In this document: positions 21,224 to 33,981 of the stretch, in pieces
Layout of the letters: each line of letters starts with the position of its first letter
How positions within the stretch are numbered: position 1 is the first letter of the stretch
Assembly: GCA_022495005.1 (NCBI GenBank)
Contig: JAGYXB010000803.1
Location: forward strand, 1 to 64,000
DNA from: Rhyacophila brunnea
Lineage: Eukaryota; Arthropoda; Insecta; Trichoptera; Rhyacophilidae
Direction: 5' to 3'
DNA length: 64,000 bases
The notes under the pieces: generated by a model
Database searches by the model: none
The model's input: the letters and a program-made list of their open reading frames with translations, nothing else
Told to the model about the DNA's origin: nothing
Made by a program: the position numbers and the translations under genes

Positions 21224-22306
21224 TGGAAGATTTCTCAGTGACGTACATGTCACGGCGGCAACAGATAATATTTAATAATACAATAATAATTCATACTTCT
21301 GAATCACTCGTTCGCCGCTTCTATTGATCAGTACGCCGATATAATATGTCCACGTGCGTTTCTATTTTCGCCATACTTGACATGTTGATGTTAATGTCTG
21401 CGAAATAATATTCAAGTGCATACGTAGGTATACTACTTGCTGAATGCAGCGCATATGCATCATGCCTTGTCGGCCGCAAAAGTGTTGAGGTACTATTTTA
21501 CTGCTGACATTGACAGTGACTCTGTTCAATGCTTTCATCAGAGTGTACGCCATTTCAGAGCCATTATAGTGCTTTCGAATAGTATTTTCTCAGACATTTG
21601 TAAATAAATATGAGTTTCCTGCGTTCTACGTAAATTCATTCCGAAGTAATTTCTTAGGTAATCTAACACATCCGCCGTTTGTAGGTACTTATTGCGAATA
21701 ATTCCACACGGAGAAATTCTTTTGTATTATTAGTTTGATTGGTATTTTATATGTGGAAAAGCTTATTTTCTAGGCTAATTACCATAATAGCTGACATACC
21801 TACTGTCCAGTTTGTTTTAGCGTTTTACTTAATTCTGGGTTTATATGGCATTGAAAAAATCCCATGCCATTTACTATGCAGGCATTAATAATGTGCTTTT
21901 TAACACACATATGTACCTAATTTAGAATAATTTCAGGAACATACCAATGTATTAGAGAAAACTCTAGTTTTTTTTTGTCTACCGAATCCAATGCGGGCAG
22001 TAAGTTGTAGATGTAGTCTATAGAGTATAGACCTATCATTATTTACGACATTTTTAATATTTTACATCAGTACCTGTTTTACCTGTCTTACAACTGAGTT
22101 TTTCAACTAAGTAGTATGTTTAATTTCAAATGGGTTTATTTAAAAAAAATTGATGCGCTCACGTCAATACTTGCTGATAATGTATAATATCTTATTTAAC
22201 TAGGTTTTGATCGCCTGTTATTATTTCTTATTATTTCAACTTTGCTACCTAATATTCCATTTGAATCGTTTTTAATTAACTGGGTTTCACCTTCCGGCAC
22301 CTTCAG
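21224..22306. other. No recognised feature
   Basis: AT-rich DNA with one short minus frame (21362-21553) of doubtful quality. Confidence 0.4.
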
Positions 22307-22381
22307 ATACTATCAACATTGATGAATAAAAATGACGTAAAGCGAATAACGGGCCGATTAAAACGATTCAAACATAAAAGG
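22307..22381 (+). CDS. Candidate internal exon, 25 codons, phase 0-0
   Basis: The acceptor GGTTTCACCTTCCGGCACCTTCAG has a good pyrimidine tract, and the donor AGG|GTAAGTATT is consensus. Only one of the three frames is open, encoding ILSTLMNKNDVKRITGRLKR followed by FKHKR, a basic, helix-friendly stretch. The 75-nt length keeps the phase. It is the best-defined internal exon in the window. The protein family is not recognised. Confidence 0.5.
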
Positions 22382-23529
22382 GTAAGTATTTAGTACAATA
22401 CTTAACTCAATAAATTTTTTAAATCCATCAGGTATCTTCAGTCAATAGTATTAATAAATAAAACAATTATGTTTAAGTAACGCTACAGAGTAGGTATTAA
22501 GTTGGGTTGGTCTTCTGAGTTAAGTCTGCCTCATATTATGTAGTTACAGTTTTAATTATATTTGAAAAACAGTAGTCCACCACTTAAAAAATATTTAATA
22601 TCCAGTTATTAATTTAACATTAACCTATAAAGGCGTATTTTCAAGATTCACTCATACGCAATTATTTAGTACGTAATTTATATTAAGAAAAAACCGTTGA
22701 AAATACAGAAGTCATGAAACAGTAAAGAAGAATTTAAATTATATTATGTGCCTACTTACTTCACGGTTGTCTATAATGACTAAGTTTTTTCTTCTTGAAC
22801 TTCATTTCCGGTTTCAATTAACCTAGTTTTGTTTGCGCTTGTAGAGCTTCCGGCATCGCAGTGATTGTCAAACTTCCGTCATTACATGAGTGACGTCTTG
22901 TTCGCGTGGACTATGATTATTTCTTTTAGATTTACATTCTCAGTAGACGCGTTTATCAGATTTATGCTCACATCTCGGCAAATTGTTTAGAAAGTTCATT
23001 AATAATATATAAATTCATTTATTTTAACAAAAATCATATATTATTTTGAAACCCTCATATATACCTATACATATTTATTTTAAAAAAATACTAGAAAATA
23101 GTTGAACCAAGAGTATGCGTACTCACATATGTGAGTGCTCTCATCCTTTGAGCTGTATTTCTGAGGTTTTTCAATGTGATGTATTTTCAATACCTACCTA
23201 ATAAAAGTTCTACATAATATTCTGTTAGTAAATATTGCGTACCTATATTCAGAATGGAATAAAATAATAATATCATATTTTATTCAAGACGTTCAGCTTT
23301 CATTCTTTAGTCTGTCGTTGCGATGTACATCAGATTAATTTGATTGTTTCATCGATCCAGTGAGATATTGGAGTCCTTTTATGTCTTTTGATATCACTCC
23401 GATACTACAGGATGTAAAGATTTGTCCAGTAATAATCTGTTCTTTGAGCGATGTTTCTACCCATCTCTACTTGAATCGAATATTTAGTACATGTCTTTAT
23501 TTGAATCCGACCTAGTTATCCTGATGGTG

Positions 23530-23810
23530 ATACATATACATTTTACAAATTAAATTGAAAATGTACTAGATACATTAAATTTCTAATATTTAGGAAAAGC
23601 CTCAGAATATACTAGAAAAACCCTTGAATGAGTGAGATTCGAACACTTACCATTCGTTTCCTTTAGAATACATGTACATTTTACAAATTAAAGTGAAAAT
23701 GTACTAGATACCTACATTAAATTTAAACAATTTAGGAAAAGCCTCATAATATACTAGAAAAGCCCTTGAATGAGTGAGATTCGAACACTCATCATTCGTT
23801 TCCTTTTGAA
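23530..23810. repeat. Tandem duplication of about 140 bp with a tRNA-like B box
   Basis: Two consecutive copies share ACATTTTACAAATTAAA, GAAAATGTACTAGATAC, TTTAGGAAAAGCCTCA and TGAATGAGTGAGATTCGAAC. On the minus strand each has GTTCGAATCTCACTCATT, a B-box-like SINE signature also seen at 31561. Confidence 0.8.
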
Positions 23811-25218
23811 TAGCGTCTATCTATATTTTCCGATATGTGGTATGAGTGTTTCAAATTATATATCTAATTCTTTTCAAGAAAGAATTCTACATATATTTTT
23901 TAAATTAAATAAAAAAATGTCAGAAGAATGAAATTAAAAAGTTTAACATTGTTTTGACGAGCTGTAGGTGTCTTTCATTTAATAACGGTCGGTTAACTTT
24001 GCACAGGTATAATATATGTAATAATATAACTACCTCACGTTGTCTTTCGCGATTGACTTTATGGGAAGACAATAGGATGTCGAGACCGTGCCCCGAGTCT
24101 CTTCGCGTGAAACAATTGAAAATCACAACGGTTTATTTTTATCATTTCTGTTAATTTGTATATGCCAGGGAGGTCACTGTCCAATTAATTTTCACCGCTT
24201 GCTAATGGCTATTCGTCTCCATTCCCTCCTGTCTAGCAATTTCGTTTACATTGCGTTAGTTTTATCTTTAGTATTGTGACTGATTGACTTTCGCATTACG
24301 GTATAAGATAATTAGCTTTATCAAGTATGGGTACGAAATTTACGTATGAGTTTATGTAATATTATTACACCTTTGTAGTATGTACATTGAAAGCTTTACA
24401 ATCTTGCAATTATACTTGTGATTTATGTTTCTTAATGTGGGTATCGAACGACTACTTGATAAAACTGTATTAAACTGAAATTCTAAAACATAAGAATGTA
24501 TTTAAATATGGTTTAATGCAACTCGTTATTTAGCATTATAGTTTAAAATCACTTCTTCTTTCGACCATGTCCGATCCTAATTGGATCATATGGGCCTTCA
24601 CAGACTGGAGGTTTGTATTAACAGATTTTTAATTTTTACGAGAAATGGATGTTACCCACTTGCTCAACCTATTAGGTCCATACTCTGACTCATACACAAA
24701 TTGAAAAATAATATGTGTACTTGCCAAACCCAGGATTCGATCCTAGCCGGCGTTTAAGCCATTGAAAAAATATATTTTAAAATATTTATTTTTATCTCCC
24801 TATGAATCGTTTCTACTTGCTCAAACCAAACATCCAGATATGTTATGTTGATTTTATCTCTTTTATTATTATTTATTTAGTGTACATGTTTGTACAGGGA
24901 CACACCCCTTCTACCAGAATTTATTGAATTCATTTTTTATTAGGTTTATTATATCAGGGCTAGAATGAATATTATTTAACTAGCATGTTTTTGTTGTCCA
25001 TTTTAATTATACCTGGATTAAAAATAACCTTAAATCGTATTTTTATAGATATACCTATGTGATATACCGATATTTGGATTAAACTTGTGCATTTGTCTCC
25101 CCGTCGCACCTATTACCTCGTCGTATACAATGATAAGAATTTAACATACGCATAACCAACCCTCACAAAAGGTATTATGTTGTGTGTGACATCATGTAAA
25201 ATATACATTTATATATTT
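23811..25218. other. Mostly featureless AT-rich DNA
   Basis: A minus-strand tRNA-like B box (GGATCGAATCCTGGG) occurs near 24727-24750. The overlapping short frames at 23920-24279 on both strands do not look coding. Confidence 0.4.
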
Positions 25219-25262
25219 GCCACCACGGTGACGCAGTTATTAGAGCGCTCGTCACTGAAACC
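25219..25262 (+). repeat. tRNA-derived SINE head
   Basis: CCACCACGGTGACGCAGTTA followed by TTAGAGCGCTCGTCACTGAA resembles the 5' half of an insect tRNA-derived SINE (A-box region). It lies just upstream of the hAT MITE at 25314. Confidence 0.45.
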
Positions 25263-25313
25263 GTGTAGGTATACTGTGTCTGGAAAAAAATACACATTAT
25301 ATTTGATCTAGAT

Positions 25314-25804
25314 CAGAAGGGGGCAAACTTTTTGGCTGGAGGGCCAAATTCAAGAATTCAAAATGAGCGGCGGGCCGCAAGTAAAATACCATTTTTAGAT
25401 ATACACTATTTATTATCACGAAAAATAAACATTACAAAAAAATTAATGAGAAGAATGAAACTGTTGTGCATTTTTTAAAATTCAGGTGTTAATTTTGTAG
25501 TTGATATTCTCAAAACTGCTTGTAATTTTTACGTTCGAATACGGTCGAATTTGTCTGAATTAAGGGCATTGTAAAATTTGAAGATTTCTTCAATCATAAG
25601 ATCAATAATCTCAAGTTGTAGCTGTGTCGGTACACTATCAATATCTATTGAAAATGGATCGCGTACCTACTATTCCTAAACAAATTTTAATCTATTGTCA
25701 ATATTTTTTAAAAATATATAAAAAAGTTATTCGTTATCAGAAGTACAATTAATGATATCGGGCCGCAAAAAAATACCCGGCGGGCCGCAGTTTGCCCCTC
25801 CCTG
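25314..25804. mobile_element. hAT MITE with perfect 8-bp target duplication
   Basis: The left end CAGAAGGGGGCAAACTTTTT and right end GTTTGCCCCTCCCTG are imperfect inverted repeats. GGCGGGCCGCA occurs at both sub-termini in inverted order. ATCTAGAT directly flanks both sides (25306-25313 and 25805-25812). The 8-bp duplication and CAGNGG ends are diagnostic for hAT. It has no transposase. Confidence 0.9.
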
Positions 25805-26138
25805 ATCTAGATCAACGGACCAAACAGTTGAGCGAGTGACCAACAATAATACCCCGTAAAAAATATCTGTTAATACAGAATACTTTTTCACAAATGCCTA
25901 TATCGAATATGGAGCGCCCAATATATAATATAGCGCAGAATATGGAAACCCCACTGTCTTTCAGTACAAATATTTTATATCGTCGCGTCCATTTACTTAT
26001 ATACTTATTTTTTTGGCAGAATTTTTACCATCTGAACAGTTTGACATACACGATATACATTTCTTAAAAAATATTATTTTACCATTAAAATATGATGCAA
26101 TTATGATAAAGAAGATCGGTTAAAAGTTAGGACCAACG

Positions 26139-26148
26139 TATATAAATA
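26139..26148 (+). promoter_or_regulatory. Candidate TATA box
   Basis: TATATAAATA lies 75 bp before the ATG at 26223, leaving room for a 5' UTR of about 45 nt. The assignment rests on position relative to the signal-peptide exon. AT-rich DNA makes chance matches common. Confidence 0.35.
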
Positions 26149-26222
26149 TGTATAATTATGTAGGTACTTAAGTACAAGTTTCTGACTACTGAGGTAGGTA
26201 CGTAGAAAACGAATTGGATATC

Positions 26223-26304
26223 ATGAAGTCTTGTTTATTTATTATTTTTCTCTTATTCTTATTTCTTAGTTTTTCCACGGACTTGGTATACGGATACGAA
26301 TTTG
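26223..26304 (+). CDS. Candidate first exon encoding a signal peptide
   Basis: The ATG opens a textbook signal peptide: MKSC, a hydrophobic core LFIIFLLFLFLSF, then STDLVYG as a likely cleavage region before YEF. The frame ends after 27 codons plus one base at a consensus donor, TTTG|GTATGT (phase 1). A TATA-like element lies upstream. The product would be a secreted protein whose mature part is in later exons. One candidate next exon is at 26656. Aphid salivary effectors, including the bicycle family, typically have a signal peptide in exon 1 followed by many small exons in a constant phase. That is a resemblance of architecture, not evidence of homology. Confidence 0.55.
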
Positions 26305-26655
26305 GTATGTTTTCACGGTATATTCGTAGATTAGGCATCGCATTTTAATTGCATATCGACCATCACTTTCTCGGTATATCATGCAGCATGTCAAATAAAT
26401 AATCTAGTCGTATCGTAATAAATTCGTATCATGCGCGATAAACTCTTTCGGTTACGTATTGAAATGTTGTAAGATCGGGGGGAAAAAGCAAATTGCATTC
26501 CTAGACAAATATTTAGTTCTCCGAATGTATTTCGTGTTACATTCCGTACGAAATAAATGCGTGTTTTTAAACATCCGAATATTTTAAAATTTCTTCGCGG
26601 GCTTTATCGACTATTCGATGTTATATTTAATTTCCCAACATGTGAAACATTTCAG

Positions 26656-26700
26656 TCGTGAAAAACAAATGCATCTCATTGTGTCATTCACACAACATGT
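26656..26700 (+). CDS. Possible 45-nt microexon, phase 1-1
   Basis: CATTTCAG precedes an open 45-nt segment (VKNKCISLCHSHNM in phase 1), ending at T|GTAAAAC. It would follow the signal-peptide exon in frame and adds two cysteines. Splice sites of this quality arise often by chance in AT-rich DNA. Confidence 0.2.
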
Positions 26701-26796
26701 GTAAAACAATATTAAATATATATTTTTTTTATCTTGCCTCGATTTAAAAATGGTATTTTTTTGTTTTCTTACGTAATTATTTCCACTCACTCGAGT

Positions 26797-27110
26797 CCAT
26801 CAACAGTTTGCCATTTTCAATTATATTAGACTCAATAAAACTCAACACTGCTTTGGATATCCATAGATTCCACTTTCGTCGCTGAATTTAAATCGACATT
26901 GTTTTATAAATTCATAAAATACAATACATTTACTGACGGAGTTTGGGTACTTCTTTGTATATACTTACATAATATAATTTTGTGGATATTTAGATCTTAC
27001 TTATGTTTTGATCGCCCCGTTTGTCCATCAATATTTTTACCATTTTCAATTATATTAGACTCAACACAGCTCAACACTATTGCTTCGGATATCTATAGAT
27101 TTCACTTGCG
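26797..27110. repeat. Local tandem duplication, period about 226 bp
   Basis: CCATTTTCAATTATATTAGA followed by CTCAA...CTCAACACT and GGATATCCATAG or GGATATCTATAG occurs at 26810 and again at 27036. Confidence 0.75.
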
Positions 27111-28500
27111 TGTTGAATTTAAAATATTTATATGTAGAAATGTAGATAATATTATTTCAATGTTTCCATTGTGTTCCTTATTTTGCCTTATAATGTTACT
27201 TTTTCTATCGTGAACGTCTTGAATTTGTAATGTTCTTTCATGGTATTAAATGGATTTATATCTGATAGCGACGTTTCCAAATTGTGTTATTGTCTTATAA
27301 AAAATACATTTTAATAAATATTACCAAGAACTAAGTAAGTAATTAAGTATTTTATTTTAAAATTATACCTACCTCATTATTTTATTTCTTCTCTAGAGTT
27401 AAATTGATGATTTTGAAACTAACACGATAGATACATACATACTTCAATCTATTTATGTACTTACATAATATTATGTATTAATCCTAATCAACCCTACTTT
27501 CACCCACTCTCACATGCATTACGCTGAAAACGCATTACCTACGGTAAACCACAAAGTAGTCGTTCAGCGTTATGTCTAAATAATAGATATACCCGATACC
27601 CATTATTGTTTGGGATACATCTATTCTGGACGGATAAAATGTTTGTTTGATTTTGTATCGGATTTTTAAATGATTATTCATATTATTTACACTTATGTTT
27701 GTACATAATATATACATAGATACTGCTTTCAGTGTACGAATAACGCAAATAAATATTGGCAATGGCCGCCGAAAGTACGAATCAGCTGCAGAAAATATAT
27801 CAGCTGTTATTTCAGATTTAGTTTTTCAAATTTCGAACAAATGTGTTCAACAAGACGAATAAAAGCGATATGCTCTATATTTTATTCGCTGACAATGGCG
27901 CGAGCATCTTTTCTTTGCGGATATGATTCTGTTTCTTTTTGTCTCGCCGGGGTTAACAATGTCGGTTCGGTAAAGCTCTTTCCAAGGTATAGAGCAGCTG
28001 TTCTCGCTATTGTCAAAGCGCAGGTAATCTCCAGCAGGATGGATCTTGCTATAAAGGAGCAATAAATTCAGTTATTAACAACATGAGATCGATTAACTTA
28101 CATATTATTATCTACTCAAATGGCAATAATAACATTGTTCAATACAAGTTTATGTATGTTGTTTACTAGATATACTAGCGCTTGAATCGGACTATGTGAA
28201 GGCATTTCCGAACAGTCAACAGACACAACCACTAAACCTCCGCGTCCTACTCATCCGAGCTAGCTTGGATAGGAGTAATTAGTATGAAGATTTCTCGTAC
28301 GAGTGCAAGTGGTTAGTATGTGCGCGTGATCTTAATCGACGTTAAGAATTGTTGATTTCCAGCCATTAGAACAATCACAATTAGGTAGTTTCCGAATTCT
28401 GTTAATATTGGCGACTATTTTTTGTAATTTTGAATTAAGTTTTTAACCTTTATTCCTAGGCGGCGTCAGGATCTATCAAAACAGTTGCATACTGTTAGGA
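27111..28500. other. No firm feature; one GC-richer block
   Basis: At 27890-28045 GC content rises and frames of about 70 codons stay open on both strands; CGCAG|GTAATC could be a donor. I cannot decide strand or function. A tRNA-like segment may start near 28505. Confidence 0.3.
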
Positions 28501-28739
28501 AATTTCGGCGTCATTAGTTAGTGGATCGGTAAATCTCAGTACCCGGATTGCGATGTAATGGATTTCAGTCCCATTCGGTGCAAATATTTATCCAATAACT
28601 ATGTTTCTGATGTGATAGGAAAATAATGTATGTAGGTACCCACATTACTTTCTTAAATTCCATTTTCTATTCATTTCAATAAAAATTAATATGGTATTCC
28701 TAATAATTAATACTAATTAATGTTCTCTTCTCTTTTCAG

Positions 28740-28802
28740 GTAAGCCAAAACAGTGAACCAACGGTGAAAGAATTGATTTCTTCCTCATCATAATCAGCGT
28801 AG
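28740..28802 (+). other. Candidate recursive-splice (ratchet) exon
   Basis: TTCTCTTCTCTTTTCAG is immediately followed by GTAAGCC, so an acceptor regenerates a donor at the same point. A second donor, GTAG|GTAAGCT, lies 63 nt downstream. The 63-nt segment has stops in all three frames. This is the architecture described for recursive splicing exons in long introns. A non-coding 5' UTR exon is the main alternative. Confidence 0.4.
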
Positions 28803-29059
28803 GTAAGCTAAGCTAAGTCACCCCTCGAAGTGAGCTGATGCAGGTTCCTTTTTATAGGAATTGAGTACCTACCCATACATTTAGCTCCAAAAGATTCTAT
28901 GGATTAACATCACAAGGATTTTTTTCTTTAATGATATCTAACTTGTAATACAGTTATTATTGTTGGGCAAAGATATTGTATTAAATAAAATAAAATACAA
29001 TTTGTAGTACGTCTTCCAAATAGTTTAATAAATAATAAAAAGGTGTATTATTTTATATG

Positions 29060-29165
29060 TTGTATCATCAGTTGACAATGTTCCATTGAAGCGGACGAAA
29101 CCATTCATGATTATTATCACGAAGTACCTACATAGTGTTGTGTTTTATTTTAATATTACAAGTAC
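29060..29165 (+). repeat. Dispersed repeat with GGACGAAACC core
   Basis: GTTGACAATGTTCCATTGAA then GCGGACGAAACC, followed by GAAGTACCTACATAGTGTTG, matches the cores at 5505 and 34945. Confidence 0.65.
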
Positions 29166-29199
29166 TTATATTGAGATTTATGTATTCATTTTCTCGCTT

Positions 29200-31560
29200 T
29201 ATGCCCAACATCAACGCTGATTATATTCAGGCCGTGGCAATGAATTGAGAATTACAATGATTTCGTTCAAATTATTACCATATATTTTAATATGAAACAA
29301 TAATCGCGCTAGAGTCTAGACTGACCAAATGAAGGAGCTGACTAGGGGCAGCATTCACTGTGTTCTGAGAGAATTAGAGAATCGAGAGGAGTCTACTTCG
29401 CTCAAAAAATGTCAAAATTCCAAGGTTCTCACGATCCTCACCCATGAGAGAACGACAAAAAAAGAGTCATTGATAAGAACATTTATTATCTGAGGACCTC
29501 GATAGTCGTAGTTAATTTTATTGATGTCGCGTTCACGTTGGCACTCAAACAGACCGGATCGACAACCATGATGCGTAATTGTTGATATCTAAATAAAAAA
29601 ATGATGAAGGTAAGTAATCATTTACATTAAATGTTGTACTGGTTTGTAATAACTGAAGCCCTGTAAGTAAATCATCGTTGCGCTTCACTTGCATAAGTGC
29701 TGCGGAGGTAGATACCTAACCCATGTTTGCCAACTGCATTATGTTTAATAATATAAGCACATACGTCTATCTATATGATATGTAAATATATACAGACATC
29801 GCTTTTTTATTAATCGTACACGGTCCACCCATACTCGTGACAGTCGTGACTGAAAACTTTTAATGATCCCGGGCAACATCACTTGCCAGAGAGCTTTTTA
29901 TCATATCTACCCACTTGTATATATTTTAATGATAAGTACTGTTGCCAGAAGATGAAGACAACAGTGTATCGCAACTGCACAACTGCAAATTTTTAAACGG
30001 TATACAAATTAAGTGTATGCAAATGGTACCTGAAAACGAGGCTGCGACGTGCTTGCACTTTTTATCATAACTACCTGTCCTTGTCTCTTCAGACAGCCGA
30101 TGTTTAGTTTGTAGAAGTGGGACCGGCTTTTGGATTTCTTATCCCTTATTATCAATATTAACTGTCAAATTATTATCAATATTAACTGTTGTGGTTATGT
30201 CTAGTTTCTTTTTTAAAATATTATTAATAACCATGTCCTCGCTTTATCGTACAAGGTGGTTGTTAGTAATTTTCAACAATCACAAACACCCAGGCTTTGA
30301 GGACACATTAGTTAACTTCGTCACAATTCAATAGGACACGTACCTATAGGTTAGTGGTCAGTGGACATTGGAAATGAGCGCAAATTCAGGGGGGCGTATG
30401 TTCGAACTGCTGGATGTCATATTTTTTCAAAAAGATTTTGTAATGGTTATATTATTATATTTTTCCGAATTATATCTATACGTTCAATAAACATCTTGAA
30501 TCTTATGAATTCTTCGTTAAATAAAAAATAGTTTATTAGTAATGTTGTTACTACATTCTCACTATAATACTACATTCATTTTCCAGGATCAAATAATTAT
30601 TTTTCTTTTTTATACTTGCTAAATTATTCAATAAAATTCTCAACTTGCGTATAACAACTGCCTCTTCATACGAACATTATAGAAATGACATGACAATGAA
30701 AAGTGTTTGGATCCTTTTCGGTCCCATTTGAATGGCAGTGGGCGGACGTGAATTGCGTGCATTTTTTTCTCTTCATTCATTTATTTTTTTCTTCAGGCAC
30801 GTGCCTTTCGAGGCTCTTCAGCTGACGAAGGTCGGCACGAAGCTTCTTTCACTATGGGCATACAAATATAATAAAAATAATTGCTTTTAATCCGACTGTG
30901 CGTCAAATCACTGCTGTACCGTCCGTAACTTTTTATGTGCTCATTTTATGTGTAGCTTTATGTCATAAAGCTACTTTGACTACATAATATTATGAATGTT
31001 GAATTACTTTTTAGTTTATATGCATAAAAAATGTGTAGACCAATAATTATCTTAGATAATATAGGTAATTGGTATTACTAATTATCTTATCTAAATCTAC
31101 GAATGAGTATTTACGTTTTTTATTCTCTTTTATCTAGTGTCTGATATACTACATTAATAATTATTATCAATGATAATTCAATTAATTTCTATTAAATTTA
31201 TGATATGAATTTAGGTACAAACGCTCAGAGTGCAGCATTGTATTTATTGAAATTAACAAGGTCCTCTAAATTCTGAGTTCCGATGGTAGTGCTAGTTATT
31301 GATTATCTTCGAATTCAATGGAATAACCTGTTAACAGTAAAGATGATTTTCTATTGGATTTCTCGTTAAAATTATTATCATTTAAGAAACTAAAACAAGT
31401 TAATCAAGTTAAGAAGTATAAACAATGACATCGAAATTCACAGGTTTCACGCAGGGGCCTGACTATAGAGATTCTTGGAGAATAATATATAATTTTGTAA
31501 AGCCTTTGATATAACTATACGCATTAATTAGCATTAGACCAAATCTATAAACAGTTTGGA
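29200..31560. other. No firm feature
   Basis: Includes orphan consensus donors (AAG|GTAAGT at 29609; CCT|GTAAGT at 29662). Good acceptors are at 30092 and 30796, the latter opening onto a GC-rich segment of about 60 bp with AATAAA after it. TTATTATCAATATTAACTGT is duplicated at about 30147 and 30169. None of these forms an unambiguous exon. Confidence 0.35.
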
Positions 31561-31640
31561 ATGAGTGGGATTCAAACACGAATTAATAACTTTCATTTAG
31601 GCTGTTTAGGGGCTCTTAACTGATTACGCTGCTTGCCAAG
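31561..31640 (-). repeat. tRNA-derived SINE remnant
   Basis: Minus strand: AGCGTAATCAGTTAAGAGCC (A-box-like) and GTTTGAATCCCACTCATT (B-box-like), at tRNA spacing. The B-box end resembles the duplication at 23530. Confidence 0.5.
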
Positions 31641-31919
31641 ACGAGGTTTTTCCTGGGATTTTTCAAATATACTTATATACCTACATATGTTTTTAAAGCT
31701 CTACAATATTATGTACATACCTACCTGTTTATCATTGTTTTATTGAGTTGGTCGTTATTGATTTTCGAACTACTTCGACTATCGAACATTGCGCTGCATA
31801 GATGTGATGCCACGTTTTTTTAATCTAATTTCATTGATTTATTCGTTGTAGTTTTCCACATGTATGACGCTTGAATTTGCTTACTATATATTGTATTTTT
31901 CTTTTATTTAATACAATAG

Positions 31920-32083
31920 GTTTTCACCTAGAATTAGCAGTTAACACTGTTTCTAGTGAATACGGATCCACTAAATCTAGCGAGTTTGCAGGTACCTTAC
32001 AAAGAATTGTGTGGTCATCAGCACTCATTCTATTAGACAACCTATATAATATCGCCCCTGTATATTATATACCGCCAAGGTGA
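31920..32083 (+). CDS. Candidate internal or terminal exon, unidentified
   Basis: A pyrimidine-rich tract, TTGTATTTTTCTTTTATTTA followed by ATACAATAG, precedes an open frame entering in phase 1 (FHLELAVNTVSSEYGSTKSS...). There is no ATG in this frame upstream, so it should be an acceptor-led exon. Two ends are possible: a donor after 72 nt (GCAG|GTACCT, 31991, phase 1) or read-through to a stop at 32083 with AATAAA about 85 bp later. The composition is coding-like (Ser/Thr-rich, then WSSALILLDNLYN). The family is unknown. Confidence 0.35.
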
Positions 32084-33281
32084 TTTTGACGAAAATTAGT
32101 TATAGATACAACGTGATGTGGTTTTTTTTTCTCTACCATCTATATTATATATCACTTGTGTAAATACCAAATAAAAAAATAAAATCGGTATTAAATTATT
32201 CCTATGTGAGCATCTGCCGCAATAGGTCAGTAAAATAATCTTATTTGGACACGGCAGGATCACATAATAATATTCAACAGGGTGAATATAGAATTAATCA
32301 TATGCGATAAAAACATGGAAAAATCTACGATTTTTCTATTAGATAATAAATATATTATTAAAAAATATGATTATCCAATTTTAATTTATAATTAGGATGT
32401 ACACAAAATATATGTCATTTGCGACTATTTTTTAAACCATTTTTTCTATTATTTCAGAATATGACTCAAACCACATATGAGGTATTTGATATACAGAGAC
32501 GATAATAACGATCTCAAATATTCTCCATGGAATGATTAAAATAATCAAGATTTGGTGTGTGACTGATAATTCTAGAAATCGTACACAGCATATGACATAA
32601 TATATACAATTAATTATTTACTATTCAGTTTTGTCTTAAGTATCTTAGATGATTGATAGCAATAATTATTTGACCGGTACCTACCAGATATAAATAATAT
32701 ATTGAAGTATGAATACAGACACATATTTGGTAGTGATAGACGGCTAGATATTTTATTCTAACCATATAGGTATAAATAATTCTTTTTATGATTATTGATT
32801 TGGTCGATTTAGCTCTTTCTGAAGAAGACTAACGTTTATATGGGCGCTTATTAGCATAATTATTATGTCAACTTCCTGCATGTGTCATCAAAGATAGTTC
32901 TTGTTGATGAGGGAGCTATAATTATTATTTACATGTGATTTGCGTAAATGTTCGTTTGCGACATTATTTAATATACACTGAGGTGTTTTGGATGCAGTTA
33001 TAAATGCGCTTAAATACTAGGTAGGTTCGTCAAAGCGCATTATTATGCAACGTGTAAGTGACAAGGCGTTATGTTGAATATATTCGTGCACTTGATTCAA
33101 AGGTATCCCACAAAATTCATACCTATACTTATTATATGTAATGAAATCTCTCTGTAATAATAAAACTTATTTAAATTACAATCGTCATTATTTAAATAGT
33201 AATTAATTTTTAAATACTGATAGTGAGTACCATATGTGTTAACATATTCATCCTAATTTATCATTAGGCCATCAGTTAATA

Positions 33282-33981
33282 CAGGGTTTCCCAAACTTTT
33301 TCTGCATTTCGCGAACCCGGAAATTTTAACCGAACACTTAGCTTATTTTTAGGTTGGGTAATTCCTACAAATAAATGTTATTAAAACACACTATTTATTT
33401 AAGTAGTAAGTAATTATTTTTAAACATAAACTATAATATAATATAAACATAAAAATATGAATCAATAAAGCACTGGCTTGGATGATTTTGACTCCTAGAA
33501 TTGCATAATATCTTCTTGATATCAGGGCATCAGGCACAATATTGGTAAGTTGTATTCTAATATCTGGTGTGGCGTCGAGCCTGTTTCTGTACTTTGACGT
33601 CGTTGCAGCATAAAAAGAAAATCCCGCTTCGCATAAATAGGTTTTAGAAAACGGACGAAAAACAATAATAGCTTGTTTTGAAAAATTGGGGTACCTACTC
33701 TTCTGACAAACTCGCCCAGAAATCATTCATGCGCACTGTGTGAGAAAAGATAGTCCTCCGCCTGTACCTTGATACTTGACGTCATAAATATTAGTTGAGA
33801 TTGATCATTGATCATCACTTTCCTTTCAATATGAAGTAGATTCTTTACTTATTTTACTTCTACTTAGTAGGAAATCTTTAAATGTGTTGCAGAGTATAAA
33901 ACCTTTCCAAATTGTCGCGGAACACCTCTTCAGGTTCGGCGGAACATTGGTGTTCTGCGGAACATAGTTTGGGAAACCCTG
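33282..33981 (-). mobile_element. Deleted hAT transposon
   Basis: The termini CAGGGTTTCCCAAACTTTTT and AGTTTGGGAAACCCTG are inverted repeats. AGTTAATA (33274-33281) and AGCTAATA (33982-33989) flank it, an 8-bp target duplication with one change. About 700 bp remain, with a C-terminal transposase piece inside. Confidence 0.9.
33529..33696 (-). pseudogene. hAT transposase C-terminal (dimerisation) remnant
   Basis: Inside a minus frame (33391-33726), text from YPNFSKQAI through PFSKTYLCEAGFSFYAATTS to KYRNRLDATPDIRIQLTNI matches, from memory, the C-terminus of hAT transposases of the Charlie/ZBED5/SCAND3 type. Those have PF.TTYLCE.GFS, then KYR.RL, D.R..LS.I.P. The region mediates transposase dimerisation. 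The catalytic core and DNA-binding domain are absent, and the frame continues past the conserved part into unrelated terminal sequence. Non-functional. Confidence 0.8.
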
